NCBI GenBank assembly: GCA_041504365.1
Contig: CP167917.1
Location: forward strand, 62,001 to 126,000
Length of the DNA: 64,000 bases
Direction: 5' to 3'
Source: Dryocola sp. LX212
Lineage (GTDB): Bacteria; Pseudomonadota; Gammaproteobacteria; Enterobacterales; Enterobacteriaceae
The notes under the pieces are model-generated. The model did not search any database, had not been told where the DNA came from, and worked only from the letters and a program-made list of their open reading frames with translations. Made by a program: the position numbers and the translations under genes. Shown here in pieces: positions 27,819 through 38,058 of the stretch (the first letter of the stretch is position 1; each line of letters starts with the position of its first letter).

Positions 27819-28192
27819 AATGAACTCCGTAATCAGGAAAACGAGCGGGCGAAAGGAATGTCCGTTTATCCTGAATTTTCCGCAGCAGATGCTCAATTAC
27901 GTTATTTCACTCTGCGCTTTAGAGAATACCCAAACGTGCGCCACCTCGCAAAAAACGCTGAAAAATAATCAGCAAAATCATTCGAGGCCTATTCCATAAA
28001 TTATGAGAAACAATGAGTGTGCTAATTTAAAAGAAGATCCCCATCATGATTTGACAATTAAACCAAAAAGCGTAATGGGAAAATAAAAATCTGTAATTGA
28101 TGATTATTCAAACAACGTCAACAATTCCCTGCGTCTGCACCTGTTCATTCTTCTCTACTCCAAATAATCACCACCCTACAGGTAACAATAAT
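27819..28192. promoter_or_regulatory. xylA-xylF divergent control region
   Basis: 374 bp holding both xyl promoters. On the minus strand the xylA promoter shows AGTGAAATAACGTAATTGAG (27888-27910 region), which matches the E. coli xylA promoter and XylR area as I remember it. The equivalent of the E. coli CRP core TGTGA is not obvious here (TTTGGGTATTCTC instead). Towards xylF a TTGACA at 28051-28056 with a weak TAATGG at 28073-28078 may be its promoter, and AGGTAACAATA precedes the xylF ATG. Exact XylR half-sites could not be set. Confidence 0.6.
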
Positions 28193-29185
28193 ATGAAGAT
28201 TAAGAACCTCTTACTGACATTATGTGCATCGCTGGTACTCACCAGCGTGAGCGGCATCGCCAAAGAAGTCAAAATCGGTATGGCCATTGATGACCTGCGC
28301 CTTGAGCGCTGGCAGAAAGACCGCGATATCTTTGTGAAGAAAGCAGAATCGCTGGGGGCGAAGGTGTTTGTCCAGTCCGCCAACGGCAACGAAGAGACCC
28401 AGATGTCGCAAATTGAAAACATGATCAACCGCGGCGTGGATGTGCTGGTCATTATTCCTTACAACGGACAGGTTTTAAGTAACGTCGTCGCCGAGGCGAA
28501 ACGTGAAGGCATTAAAGTACTCGCTTACGATCGCATGATTAATAATGCGGATATTGACTATTACATCTCGTTCGACAATGAGAAAGTCGGCGAACTTCAG
28601 GCGCAAAGCATTGTTGCTAAAGTGCCTTCCGGTAATTATTTCTTAATGGGCGGCTCGCCGGTTGATAATAACGCCAAGCTTTTCCGTGCCGGGCAGATGA
28701 AAGTCTTAAAACCCTATATTGATAGCGGGAAAATAAAAGTCGTGGGCGATCAGTGGGCGGACGGCTGGCTGCCGGAAAACGCGCTGAAAATTATGGAAAA
28801 CGCCCTGACGGCGAACAACAACAAAATTGATGCCGTCGTCGCCTCAAACGATGCTACCGCAGGCGGGGCTATTCAGGCTCTTAGCGCGCAAGGGCTGGCG
28901 GGGAAAGTGGCTATTTCCGGTCAGGATGCGGATCTGGCGGGGGTGAAGCGCATTATGGCGGGTACGCAAACTATGACGGTTTATAAGCCGATCACCAAAC
29001 TGGCGAATACCGCAGCGGAAATTGCCGTGGAGCTGGGCGAAGGTAAAACGCCGGCTTCGGATGCCAAACTCAATAACGGCCTGAAAGATGTCCCTTCCCG
29101 TCTGTTAACGCCAATTGAAGTCGATAAGGCCAATATCGACAGCACCGTGGTGGCGGACGGTTTCCACAAGAAGAGCGAGCTGTAA
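28193..29185 (+). CDS. xylF: D-xylose ABC transporter, periplasmic binding protein
   Basis: 330 residues from ATG 28193 (MKIKNLLLTLCASLVLTSVSG), the E. coli length, with a Sec signal peptide cleaved near residue 23. The mature part KEVKIGMAIDDLRLERWQKD and sugar-contact regions YDRMI, NDATAGGA and GQDAD are those of XylF. Delivers xylose to XylGH. An ATG at 28097 is too far upstream to be real. Induced by XylR. Confidence 0.97.
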   Translation: MKIKNLLLTLCASLVLTSVSGIAKEVKIGMAIDDLRLERWQKDRDIFVKKAESLGAKVFVQSANGNEETQMSQIENMINRGVDVLVIIPYNGQVLSNVVAEAKREGIKVLAYDRMINNADIDYYISFDNEKVGELQAQSIVAKVPSGNYFLMGGSPVDNNAKLFRAGQMKVLKPYIDSGKIKVVGDQWADGWLPENALKIMENALTANNNKIDAVVASNDATAGGAIQALSAQGLAGKVAISGQDADLAGVKRIMAGTQTMTVYKPITKLANTAAEIAVELGEGKTPASDAKLNNGLKDVPSRLLTPIEVDKANIDSTVVADGFHKKSEL

Positions 29186-29241
29186 CCTTTTCGCCCGCAG
29201 CACCTGCGGGCGGCAACCTTTAGCCAGATGGGAGAAGGGTT

Positions 29242-30783
29242 ATGCCTTACTTGCTGGAAATGAAACAGATCACCAAAGCTTTTGGCGTGGTGAAGGCAGT
29301 GGATAACGTCAGCCTGTCGCTCAACGCCGGGGAAGTGATGTCTCTGTGCGGGGAGAACGGCTCCGGGAAATCCACGCTGATGAAAGTGCTGTGCGGCATC
29401 TACCCCTACGGCAGCTACGAGGGTGAAATCTGGTTTGCCGGGGAAAAGTTACAGGCCGCCCACATTCGCGATACCGAACGCAAGGGTATCGCCATCATCC
29501 ACCAGGAGCTGGCGCTGGTGAAGCATCTCACCATCCTGGAAAACATCTTTCTCGGCGCTGAAATCACCCGCTTTGGCGTGCTGGACTACGAAAGCATGAC
29601 CCTGCGCTGCCAGAAGCTGCTTGCGCAGGTCAGCCTGAATATTTCTCCGGATACGCGAGTGGGCGAACTGGGGCTCGGGCAGCAGCAGCTGGTGGAAATC
29701 GCCAAGGCGCTGAATAAACAGGTGCGGCTGCTGATTCTGGATGAGCCCACGGCCTCGCTCACCGAACAGGAAACGGCCATTTTACTGAGGATTATTCGCG
29801 ATCTGCAGGATCACGACATCGCCTGCATCTACATCTCCCACAAGCTCAACGAGGTAAAAGCGATCTCCGACACCATTTGCGTGATCCGCGACGGGCAGCC
29901 CATCGGCACTCGGGATGCGGCCCAAATGAGCGAGGATGACATTATTACCATGATGGTGGGCCGCGAACTGACGGCGCTCTATCCCAGCGAGCCACACCAG
30001 ACCGGCGAGGAGATTCTCCGCGTTGAGCATCTCACCGCCTGGCACCCGATTAACCGGCAGATCAAGCGGGTAAACGACGTGTCTTTTTCCCTGCGTAAAG
30101 GAGAAATTTTGGGGATTGCCGGGCTGGTAGGGGCAGGGCGTACCGAGGCGGTCCAGTGCCTGTTCGGCGTCTGGCCGGGCAGGTCGGAGGGGCAGATCTA
30201 TATCGACAACAGGCCGGTAAAAATCAGCCGCTGCCAGCAGGCTATAGCACACGGCATCGCCATGGTGCCGGAAGACCGCAAACGAGACGGCATCGTGCCG
30301 GTGATGGCGGTGGGGCAGAACATTACGCTGGCTTCGCTGGGGCAGTTTTCCGGCGTGTTATCAAGCCTGGACGACGCCGCCGAACAAAACTGCATCCTGC
30401 AGTCCATTCAGCGGCTAAAGGTGAAAACCTCCTCGCCGGAGCTGGCCATCGGTCGCCTCTCCGGCGGCAACCAGCAAAAGGCCATTCTCGCCCGCTGCCT
30501 GCTGCTCAATCCACGCATTCTCATTCTCGACGAGCCTACACGCGGCATTGATATCGGGGCCAAATACGAAATCTACAAGCTGATAAATCAGCTGGTGCAG
30601 CAGGGCATAGCGGTGATTGTCATCTCCTCTGAGCTGCCCGAAGTGCTGGGGCTGAGCGACCGGGTGCTGGTGATGCACGAGGGGCGTATCAAAGCCGATT
30701 TGATCAACAACAACCTGACCCAGGAACAGGTTATGGAAGCCGCACTGAGGAGTGACCACCATGTCGAAAAGCAACCCGTCTGA
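29242..30783 (+). CDS. xylG: D-xylose ABC transporter, ATPase
   Basis: 513-residue protein with two fused ATPase domains, as in all sugar ABC importers of this class. Walker [13 protein letters not shown] is at about residue 36; signature [18 protein letters not shown] and Walker [10 protein letters not shown] follow; in the second half the signature is [12 protein letters not shown] with [12 protein letters not shown]. The second half lacks a canonical Walker A, as in relatives. Its end overlaps xylH by 23 bp. Confidence 0.97.
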   Translation: MPYLLEMKQITKAFGVVKAVDNVSLSLNAGEVMSLCGENGSGKSTLMKVLCGIYPYGSYEGEIWFAGEKLQAAHIRDTERKGIAIIHQELALVKHLTILENIFLGAEITRFGVLDYESMTLRCQKLLAQVSLNISPDTRVGELGLGQQQLVEIAKALNKQVRLLILDEPTASLTEQETAILLRIIRDLQDHDIACIYISHKLNEVKAISDTICVIRDGQPIGTRDAAQMSEDDIITMMVGRELTALYPSEPHQTGEEILRVEHLTAWHPINRQIKRVNDVSFSLRKGEILGIAGLVGAGRTEAVQCLFGVWPGRSEGQIYIDNRPVKISRCQQAIAHGIAMVPEDRKRDGIVPVMAVGQNITLASLGQFSGVLSSLDDAAEQNCILQSIQRLKVKTSSPELAIGRLSGGNQQKAILARCLLLNPRILILDEPTRGIDIGAKYEIYKLINQLVQQGIAVIVISSELPEVLGLSDRVLVMHEGRIKADLINNNLTQEQVMEAALRSDHHVEKQPV

Positions 30784-31942
30784 AATCAAACTGGCGGCCC
30801 CGCTGGCGACCCCGTTTGCCGGCCTGAAGGCGATGAACCTGCAGGTGTTTGTGATGATTGCCGCGATTGTGGCCATCGTGCTGTTCTTTACCTGGACCAC
30901 CGACGGCGCCTATCTGAGCGCGCGTAACGTCTCTAACCTGCTGCGCCAGACGGCCATTACCGGGATTCTGGCGGTGGGCATGGTGTTCGTGATTATCTCG
31001 GCGGAAATCGATCTCTCCGTCGGCTCGATGATGGGGCTGTTGGGCGGCGTGGCGGCAATCTTTGACGTCTGGCTGGGCTGGCCGCTGCCGTTAACCATTG
31101 TGGTCACGCTCGCGCTCGGCCTGGTGCTGGGGGCATGGAACGGCTGGTGGGTTGCCTATCGCAAGGTGCCGTCGTTTATCGTCACTCTTGCGGGCATGCT
31201 GGCGTTTCGCGGCGTATTAATCGGCATTACCAACGGCACCACGGTTTCGCCGACGAGCGCGGCCATGTCGCAAATCGGCCAGAGCTACCTGCCGGATGGC
31301 ATCGGCTTTGGCGCAGGCGTGCTGGCGCTGGTGGCCTTTGTCGGCTGGCAATGGCGGCTGCGCATGCGCCGTCAGGCGCTGGGGCTGGTCACGCCAGCCT
31401 CCACCGGCATCGTGGGGCGGCAGGCCATCACGGCTGTGATTGTGCTCGGGGCGATATGGCTGCTCAACGACTATCGTGGCGTCCCCACGCCGGTGCTCAT
31501 TTTAACCCTGCTGCTGCTGGCGGGGATGTTTATGGCTACCCGCACCGCCTTTGGCCGTCGAATCTATGCCATTGGCGGCAACATCGAAGCGGCGCGGCTT
31601 TCCGGGATTAACGTCGAACGCACCAAGCTGGCGGTCTTCGCTATCAACGGCCTGATGGTGGCCATTGCCGGACTGATCCTCAGCTCGCGACTGGGGGCCG
31701 GTTCGCCTTCTGCGGGGAATATTGCCGAACTGGATGCCATCGCCGCCTGCGTCATCGGCGGCACCAGCCTTGCAGGGGGCATCGGCAGCGTCGCCGGGGC
31801 TGTCATGGGCGCCTTTATTATGGCTTCGCTGGATAACGGTATGAGTATGATGGACGTACCGACTTTCTGGCAGTACATCGTTAAGGGGGCCATTTTACTG
31901 CTGGCGGTGTGGATGGATTCCGCCACCAAGCGCCGGGCGTGA
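30761..31942 (+). CDS. xylH: D-xylose ABC transporter, permease
   Basis: 393 residues from ATG 30761 ([19 protein letters not shown]), the E. coli length. Inner-membrane permease of the AraH/RbsC type with about ten TM segments; the conserved [17 protein letters not shown] and [18 protein letters not shown] loops contact the ATPase. The start is inside the end of xylG with GAGGAGTG upstream, so coupled. Confidence 0.97.
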   Translation: MSKSNPSEIKLAAPLATPFAGLKAMNLQVFVMIAAIVAIVLFFTWTTDGAYLSARNVSNLLRQTAITGILAVGMVFVIISAEIDLSVGSMMGLLGGVAAIFDVWLGWPLPLTIVVTLALGLVLGAWNGWWVAYRKVPSFIVTLAGMLAFRGVLIGITNGTTVSPTSAAMSQIGQSYLPDGIGFGAGVLALVAFVGWQWRLRMRRQALGLVTPASTGIVGRQAITAVIVLGAIWLLNDYRGVPTPVLILTLLLLAGMFMATRTAFGRRIYAIGGNIEAARLSGINVERTKLAVFAINGLMVAIAGLILSSRLGAGSPSAGNIAELDAIAACVIGGTSLAGGIGSVAGAVMGAFIMASLDNGMSMMDVPTFWQYIVKGAILLLAVWMDSATKRRA

Positions 31943-32036
31943 GAATGTGCAGGCGATCACAATGCCGGGGAACGAAACCCCGGTTTTGTCCTTTGCTATG
32001 GTATTCAAATACCGGGTAATTTCAGGAATCTTTAGC

Positions 32037-33215
32037 ATGTTTGAGAAGCGTCATCGCATTACGTTGTTATTCAATGCCAACAAAGCCTACGACCGTCAGG
32101 TGGTAGAGGGCGTGGGTGAATATTTGCAGGCGTCTCAATCAGAATGGGACATCTTTATCGAAGAGGATTTCCGCGCGCGTATCGACAACATCAGGGAGTG
32201 TTTAGGCGACGGCGTAATTGCGGATTTTGACGACGAGGAGATCGAAAGCTTACTGCACGGGGCGGGCGTGCCGATTGTGGGCGTCGGCGGCTCCTATTAC
32301 CTGGCGGAAAACTATCCTCCGGTGCACTACATTGCTACCGACAACTTCGCGCTGGTGCAGAGCGCCTTTTTGCACCTGAAAGAGAAGGGCGTGAACCGCT
32401 TTGCGTTCTACGGGCTACCCGGCTCCAGCAACAAGCGCTGGGCGGTTGAGCGGGAGCATGCGTTTCGCCAACTGGTGGCGGAAGAGAAATACCGTGGCGT
32501 GGTCTATCAGGGCATAGAAACCGCGCCGGAGAACTGGCAGCACGCGCAGAACCGCCTGGCAGATTGGGTGCAGACCCTGCCGCCGCAAACGGGGATTATC
32601 GCCGTGACGGACGCCCGTGCTCGCCATCTGCTCCAGGTCTGTGAACATCTGCATATCCCTGTGCCGGAAAAGCTCTGCGTGATTGGCATTGATAACGAAG
32701 AGCTGACGCGCTATCTCTCCAGGGTCGCTTTGTCATCCGTGGCGCAGGGGACCAGGCAGATGGGCTATCAGGCTGCCAAACTGCTGCATCGCCTGCTGGA
32801 TAACGAAGAACTCCAGCTTCAGCGCGTGCTGGTGCCGCCGGTGCGCGTGGTGGAACGCCGCTCGACCGACTACCGCTCTCTGCACGACCCCGCGGTCATT
32901 CAGGCGATGCACTACATCCGCAATCACGCCTGTAAAGGCATTAAGGTTGAGCAGGTGCTGGATGCGGTGGGTATCTCACGATCAAATCTGGAAAAGCGCT
33001 TCAAGGAGGAGGTGGGGGAAACGATTCATGCAGTGATTCACGCAGAGAAATTAGATAAGGCGCGCAGTTTACTGATCTCTACTTCCTTGTCGATAAACGA
33101 AATTTCACAGATGTGTGGCTATCCGTCGCTGCAATATTTTTATTCGGTCTTTAAAAAAGAGTATGACGCGACGCCAAAAGAGCATCGGGAACGTTTTAGC
33201 GAAATTTTAGTTTGA
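32037..33215 (+). CDS. xylR: Xylose operon activator XylR
   Basis: 392 residues from ATG 32037 (MFEKRHRITLLFNANKAYDR), same as E. coli. The N-terminal two-thirds is a LacI/ribose-binding-like sensor (GVGGSYYLAENYPPVHYIATDN, VIGIDNEELTRYL) and the C-terminus an AraC-type double HTH (DAVGISRSNLEKRFKEEVG and SINEISQMCGYPSLQYFYSV). Activates xylAB and xylFGH when xylose is bound. Sits 94 bp after xylH, possibly with its own weak promoter. Confidence 0.97.
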   Translation: MFEKRHRITLLFNANKAYDRQVVEGVGEYLQASQSEWDIFIEEDFRARIDNIRECLGDGVIADFDDEEIESLLHGAGVPIVGVGGSYYLAENYPPVHYIATDNFALVQSAFLHLKEKGVNRFAFYGLPGSSNKRWAVEREHAFRQLVAEEKYRGVVYQGIETAPENWQHAQNRLADWVQTLPPQTGIIAVTDARARHLLQVCEHLHIPVPEKLCVIGIDNEELTRYLSRVALSSVAQGTRQMGYQAAKLLHRLLDNEELQLQRVLVPPVRVVERRSTDYRSLHDPAVIQAMHYIRNHACKGIKVEQVLDAVGISRSNLEKRFKEEVGETIHAVIHAEKLDKARSLLISTSLSINEISQMCGYPSLQYFYSVFKKEYDATPKEHRERFSEILV

Positions 33216-33227
33216 GTTTCTAAACAT

Positions 33228-33258
33228 AAAAAACGCCTTCCGTAGAAGGCGTTTAATT
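33228..33258. terminator. Bidirectional terminator between xylR and bax
   Basis: Stem AAACGCCTTC/GAAGGCGTTT (33231-33240 and 33245-33254) with a CGTA loop. Flanked by A residues on the left and TAATTAAA on the right; on the minus strand it is followed by TTTTATG, so it also serves bax. Confidence 0.9.
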
Positions 33259-33289
33259 AAATACACTTAGTTAACGATGAATTAACAAT

Positions 33290-34132
33290 TTAGTTGGCGA
33301 CCATTAAACGCTGGTTGCTCTGATACATCGCAAACAGGAAATTATTATAGCTGCTGCCGCGTGTGGAATACCCTTTCAGCTTATGGATCATATTGCTGGC
33401 CGTTACTTCCTGATCCGCTTTGCGCAACTGCGCGCGCGATTTACGGAATGACTTGTAGGCTGGGTGCGTGTTCAGGTTGACCGCGTAGGCATTAACACCT
33501 TCTTTCAACGAGTCGAAGTGCTGATAGCCTTTCACCTTGCCAGAACCGCTGTTGCAGTGGTGTTTGCTGCACTTCATGCCGAAAAGGTTGTTGTTGTTAC
33601 GGGCAAGCTTAGAGGTACCCCAGCCGCTTTCTGCCGCCGCCATAGTCGCCACCATCTTGGTAGGAATGATGTCGACTTTTTCCATCAGCGTATTCCACGG
33701 CACACGGTTGGTGTTGCCGTTCCACGCGATTTTATAGCGTTTGGTGATGCCTTTCAGGCGTGTGCGCTCAGATGGCGACCAGCGCTGCTCGTACTGCTTG
33801 GAAACCAGCCAATTACGGTCAGCAGCGATCGCTGCATTTTGACTGGTAATGTATGGCATGATCGTCCGGAGAAACGCCTTTTTCCTGGGTGTTCCGGAAG
33901 GGTATTTTCGCAAATCAGGGAGAGATGCCAGTTCACTATTGCGAGAATACTCTTTCTTACTACTTGCCAACTTATTACTTTCAGTCTTGCTGCTTACTGC
34001 TTTGCTACTCTTTGCTAAATGGGCTTTATGCGATTTTGGCTCATGGCTACTTGCTATAACCCCAGTTGAAAAACTGAAGGTGAGTAGCATGAGTATCGCA
34101 GCCCCAAATCGTCGGATTGGGGTTGATATCAT
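33290..34132 (-). CDS. bax: Bax protein (glucosaminidase-fold exported protein)
   Basis: 280-residue homologue of E. coli Bax. N-terminal signal peptide (FGAAILMLLTFSFSTGVIAS), a Ser/Lys-rich linker up to about residue 70, then a glucosaminidase-like domain (GH73-type, Pfam PF01832) with VATMAAAESGWGTSKLARNN, where the catalytic Glu would be in AAESGWG, and YQHFDSLKEGVNAYAVNLN. Probably a periplasmic murein-acting protein, although activity has not been defined. ATG 34132 follows AGGAG. Lies between xylR and malS as in E. coli. Confidence 0.93.
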   Translation of the reverse strand: MISTPIRRFGAAILMLLTFSFSTGVIASSHEPKSHKAHLAKSSKAVSSKTESNKLASSKKEYSRNSELASLPDLRKYPSGTPRKKAFLRTIMPYITSQNAAIAADRNWLVSKQYEQRWSPSERTRLKGITKRYKIAWNGNTNRVPWNTLMEKVDIIPTKMVATMAAAESGWGTSKLARNNNNLFGMKCSKHHCNSGSGKVKGYQHFDSLKEGVNAYAVNLNTHPAYKSFRKSRAQLRKADQEVTASNMIHKLKGYSTRGSSYNNFLFAMYQSNQRLMVAN

Positions 34133-34448
34133 TAGATCTCCTGGGCGGATCGCTGCGTGTCTGGTGCCTTAATTGTCAAAGGATTCGAACAAATTAAACG
34201 CGAATGTTAGCAAAAATAACCTGCCAGGGCATCAAAAGAAATAGTACGAATCCGAAACGATGTCACGTACGAACTCCTTATGACGGCGTAAAGTAGCGTT
34301 ATTTGCATGAGTTATCGCATATTTTAGCGGAATGCTATCGCCATCACTCAACCGGCGTTCTCCTCCCTCTCATCCCGGCTAAAGGATGAATATCCTTTTT
34401 AAAAACAATGTCAGACTGTTTAAAAGACGCTCAAGGGTAAAAAAAATA
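34133..34448. promoter_or_regulatory. bax-malS divergent region with MalT-like boxes
   Basis: 316 bp, mostly AT-rich, no gene seen. Two sequences fit the MalT core GGATGA: on the minus strand GGGATGAGAG (34367-34376) and on the plus strand AAAGGATGAA (34381-34390). They lie 60-80 bp before malS, which in E. coli is controlled by MalT. An AAGGG at 34433-34437 may be the malS ribosome site. Confidence 0.5.
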
Positions 34449-36467
34449 ATGAACAAAACTCCTCTGTTACTTTTACTGTTCCCTGGTCTGGCGCTGGCAA
34501 ACTGGTCGGCAACGGGCCTTTCGGCGTTTGATGAACAAAGCCCCGGTCTGTTTGTCAGTCAGTCAAAGCTTGAGAAGGGTACGCTGCCTTTAAATCTGAA
34601 ACTTGACCAGACGTGCTGGCAGCCTGCCGAAACAATCAAACTCAACCAGATGCTGTCGCTGAAGCCTTGCGTAGGTGCGCCGCCGGAGTGGAAATTGTTC
34701 CGCGACGGTGAGTATCAGGTGCAAATCGACACCCGCAGCGGCACGCCTACGCTGATGCTTAGCGTCAAAAGCGCAGCCAGCGTCACGCCAGCTGATATCA
34801 TCCGCCAGTGCCCGAAATGGGACGGCAAACCGCTAACGGTGGACGTGAGCAAAACCTTCCCGGAAGCCAGCGAAGTGCGGGATTTCTACAGCGGGCAGAC
34901 CGCAACGGTCAAAGATGGGCAAATTACGCTGATGCCTGCGGCTAACAGCAACGGCCTGCTGCTGCTGGAAAACGCCATCACGCAGAAAACTGCCGCATTC
35001 AGCTGGCATAATGCAACGGTCTATTTTGTGCTGACCGATCGCTTCGAGAATGGCGATCCCGCCAACGACAACAGCTATGGCAGACATAAAGACGGTATGC
35101 AAGAGATTGCCACCTTCCACGGAGGCGACCTTATGGGCCTGACCAGCAAACTGGACTATCTGCAAAACCTCGGTGTTAACGCGCTGTGGATAAGCTCGCC
35201 GCTGGAGCAGATCCATGGCTGGGTGGGCGGCGGCACCAAAGGGGACTTCCCCCACTACGCCTATCACGGCTACTACACCATGGACTGGACAAAGCTCGAC
35301 GCCAACATGGGCAGCGAGGACGATCTGCGCAGGCTGGTGGACGAGGCGCACAAGCGCGGCATTCGCATCATTTTCGATATCGTCATGAACCATACCGGCT
35401 ACGCGACGCTCGCGGATATGCAGGAATATCAATTTGGCGCGCTGTACCTGAATGGCGACGAGGTGACCAAAGCGCTCGGCAAGCGGTGGACAGACTGGAA
35501 GCCCGGCCCGGGGCAGAGCTGGCACACTTTTAACGATTACATCAACTTCAGCGACAAAGCCGCGTGGGATAGCTGGTGGGGCAAAAACTGGATCCGCACC
35601 GATATCGGCGACTACGACAATCCCGGCTTTGACGATCTCACCCTGTCGCTGGCGTTCCTGCCCGACCTAAAAACTGAATCTACCGGGGTAGCCGGGCTGC
35701 CGGTATTTTACCGCCACAAGCCGGATACCAACGCGAAAGAGATAGCCGGGTATACGGTGCGCGATTATATGACCTACTGGTTAAGCCAGTGGGTGCGGGA
35801 TTACGGTATCGATGGTTTCCGTGTCGATACGGCTAAGCATGTGGAGAAGGCGGCATGGAAGCAGCTGAAAGCACAGTCCGTGGAAGCGCTGGCGGCGTGG
35901 AAGAAGGCTAACCCTGACAAGAAAATGGACGATACGCCATTCTGGATGACGGGGGAGGCCTGGGGCCACGGCGTCATGAAGAGCGACTATTACAGCAGCG
36001 GCTTCGACGCGATGATCAATTTTGACTACCAGGAGCAGGCAGCGAAAGCGACGGACTGCCTGGCGAACATGGATCTGACCTGGCAGCAGATGGCGGAGAA
36101 GTTGCAGAGCTTTAACGTGATGAGCTACCTGTCCTCGCACGACACCCGCCTGTTTCGCGAAAGCGGCCAGCGCGCCGCTGAACTACTCTTGCTGGCCCCG
36201 GGCGCTGTGCAGATCTTCTACGGTGATGAGACGGAGCGCCCGTTCGGCCCGACCGGCTCCGACCCGCTGCAGGGAACGCGCTCCGGGATGAACTGGGGTA
36301 AAAACGCCGCCACCCTGGCGCACTGGCAGAAAATCAGCCAGTTCCGCGCGCGCCACCCGGCGGTAGGTGCGGGCACGCAGACGACGCTGAGCATGAAGGA
36401 AGGTTACGGATTCAGCCGCCGGACGGCAGATGACAGGGTAATGGTGGTCTGGGCAGGTAACCCATAA
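34449..36467 (+). CDS. malS: Periplasmic alpha-amylase MalS
   Basis: 672 residues from ATG 34449 (MNKTPLLLLLFPGLALANWS); the Sec signal ends near residue 17. E. coli MalS has 676. GH13 motifs are in order: DIVMNHTG (about 320), DGFRVDTAKHVE (Asp nucleophile, about 460), GEAWGHG (Glu acid/base, about 500) and SSHDTRL (about 560). The N-terminal 190 residues are the MalS-specific extension. Hydrolyses maltodextrins in the periplasm. The frame from 34386 has no signal peptide and is not the start. Confidence 0.96.
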   Translation: MNKTPLLLLLFPGLALANWSATGLSAFDEQSPGLFVSQSKLEKGTLPLNLKLDQTCWQPAETIKLNQMLSLKPCVGAPPEWKLFRDGEYQVQIDTRSGTPTLMLSVKSAASVTPADIIRQCPKWDGKPLTVDVSKTFPEASEVRDFYSGQTATVKDGQITLMPAANSNGLLLLENAITQKTAAFSWHNATVYFVLTDRFENGDPANDNSYGRHKDGMQEIATFHGGDLMGLTSKLDYLQNLGVNALWISSPLEQIHGWVGGGTKGDFPHYAYHGYYTMDWTKLDANMGSEDDLRRLVDEAHKRGIRIIFDIVMNHTGYATLADMQEYQFGALYLNGDEVTKALGKRWTDWKPGPGQSWHTFNDYINFSDKAAWDSWWGKNWIRTDIGDYDNPGFDDLTLSLAFLPDLKTESTGVAGLPVFYRHKPDTNAKEIAGYTVRDYMTYWLSQWVRDYGIDGFRVDTAKHVEKAAWKQLKAQSVEALAAWKKANPDKKMDDTPFWMTGEAWGHGVMKSDYYSSGFDAMINFDYQEQAAKATDCLANMDLTWQQMAEKLQSFNVMSYLSSHDTRLFRESGQRAAELLLLAPGAVQIFYGDETERPFGPTGSDPLQGTRSGMNWGKNAATLAHWQKISQFRARHPAVGAGTQTTLSMKEGYGFSRRTADDRVMVVWAGNP

Positions 36468-36485
36468 CCAGCGGTAAACACACCT

Positions 36486-36558
36486 ATAGGCCGGATAAGC
36501 GAAGCGCCATCCGGCAAACCAGAACCGTAGGCCGGATAAGCAAAGCGTCATCCGGCGT
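36486..36558. repeat. Two REP units between malS and avtA
   Basis: Direct copies of GGCCGGATAAGCGAAGCGCC (36489 onward, closed by ATCCGGC) and GGCCGGATAAGCAAAGCGTC (36531 onward, closed by ATCCGGCG). Each is a palindrome. The rest of the 234-bp gap shows no gene; it should contain the avtA promoter. Confidence 0.85.
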
Positions 36559-36701
36559 GATCTTCACCTCAGCATTTAATGCTATCCATCCTCATCAGAG
36601 CAGCATATTGCCAGGGACGGGCTATCCTTAATGCGTTTGCACCATGGCATCTGCGGCGTTATGGTTAGCCTCTTTCTGATAGCAAGCGACAGACCCACGT
36701 T

Positions 36702-37955
36702 ATGACGTTTTCACTTTTCGGCGACAAATTTACCCGCCATTCAGGCATTACGCGCCTGATGGAGGACCTCAACGACGGTTTACGGACGCCCGGTGCGATC
36801 ATGCTCGGCGGCGGTAACCCGGCGCAGATCCCCGCGATGAACGATTATTTTCAGAATCTGCTGGCAGAAATGCTGGCGAGCGGGAAAATGACCGATGCGC
36901 TCTGTAATTACGACGGTCCGCAGGGGAAAAGTGAGCTGCTGAACGCGCTGGCCGGTATGCTGCGTAACGAATTAGGCTGGGATATCGAGCCGCAGAATAT
37001 TGCACTGACAAATGGCAGTCAGAGCGCGTTTTTCTACTTGTTTAACCTGTTTGCTGGCCGCCACGCGGATGGCAGTACTAAAAAAGTGCTTTTCCCGCTG
37101 GCTCCTGAATACATTGGCTACGCCGATGCGGGCCTTGAAGAAGATCTGTTCGTTTCAACTCGCCCAAACATTGAGCTGCTGCCGAACGGCCAGTTTAAGT
37201 ACCATGTCGACTTCGAACATCTGCAAATCGGCGAAGATACCGGCATGATTTGCGTTTCACGGCCTACAAACCCTACGGGTAACGTCATTACTGACGAAGA
37301 GCTGATGAAACTCGACGTTCTGGCGCACCAGCACGGTATTCCGCTGGTTATCGATAACGCCTACGGCGTGCCGTTCCCGGGCATAATCTTTAGTGAAGCG
37401 CGCCCGCTGTGGAATCCCAACATCGTGCTGTGCATGAGCCTGTCGAAGCTGGGCCTGCCGGGCAGCCGCTGCGGGATTATCATCGCCAACGAGAAAATCA
37501 TCTCCGCCATAAAAAACATGAACGGCATTATCAGCCTCGCTCCGGGCGGGATTGGGCCAGCCATGGCCGCAGAGATGATCAAGCGTAACGACCTGCTGCA
37601 TTTATCTGAAACGGTAATCAAACCGTTCTATTACGAGCGCGTTCAGCAGACAATCGGGGTTATTCGCCGCTACTTGTCAGAAGATCGCTGCCTGATCCAC
37701 AAACCAGAGGGCGCAATTTTTCTCTGGCTATGGTTCAAAGACCTGCCGATCACTACCGAACTCCTGTATCAGCGCCTGAAAAAGCGCGGCGTACTGATGG
37801 TGCCGGGAGACTACTTCTTCCCAGGCCTGGACAAGCCGTGGCCGCACACGCATCAGTGTATGCGCATGAACTACGTGCCGGAGCCGGAGAAAATCGAAGC
37901 GGGCGTGAAGATTCTGGCCGAAGAGATAGAGCGCGCCTGGGCCGAGGCAAAGTAA
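36702..37955 (+). CDS. avtA: Valine-pyruvate aminotransferase
   Basis: 417 residues, the E. coli length. PLP-dependent fold I aminotransferase making valine from 2-ketoisovalerate with alanine as donor. Visible motifs: TNGSQSAFFYLFNLFAGR, CVSRPTNPTGNV (about 185), the Asp/Tyr pair in VIDNAYGVPFP, the PLP lysine in MSLSKLGLPGSRCG (about 250) and the C-terminal Arg region HQCMRMNYVPE. Monocistronic, followed by REP units. Confidence 0.97.
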   Translation: MTFSLFGDKFTRHSGITRLMEDLNDGLRTPGAIMLGGGNPAQIPAMNDYFQNLLAEMLASGKMTDALCNYDGPQGKSELLNALAGMLRNELGWDIEPQNIALTNGSQSAFFYLFNLFAGRHADGSTKKVLFPLAPEYIGYADAGLEEDLFVSTRPNIELLPNGQFKYHVDFEHLQIGEDTGMICVSRPTNPTGNVITDEELMKLDVLAHQHGIPLVIDNAYGVPFPGIIFSEARPLWNPNIVLCMSLSKLGLPGSRCGIIIANEKIISAIKNMNGIISLAPGGIGPAMAAEMIKRNDLLHLSETVIKPFYYERVQQTIGVIRRYLSEDRCLIHKPEGAIFLWLWFKDLPITTELLYQRLKKRGVLMVPGDYFFPGLDKPWPHTHQCMRMNYVPEPEKIEAGVKILAEEIERAWAEAK

Positions 37956-37973
37956 AAGTTAAACGAAGCGGTG

Positions 37974-38055
37974 CCCGATGACGCTATCGCTCATCCGACC
38001 TACAAACTCCGCGTCTGGCTTGTAGGGTGGATAAGCGATAGCGTCATCCACCAAA
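37974..38055. repeat. REP pair between avtA and the Ni transporter gene
   Basis: CCCGATGACGCTATCGCTCATCCGAC at 37974-37999 region and GGTGGATAAGCGATAGCG...CATCCACC at 38026-38052, in opposite orientation. They fill nearly the whole gap between the two convergent genes. Confidence 0.75.
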
Positions 38056-38058
38056 CTT

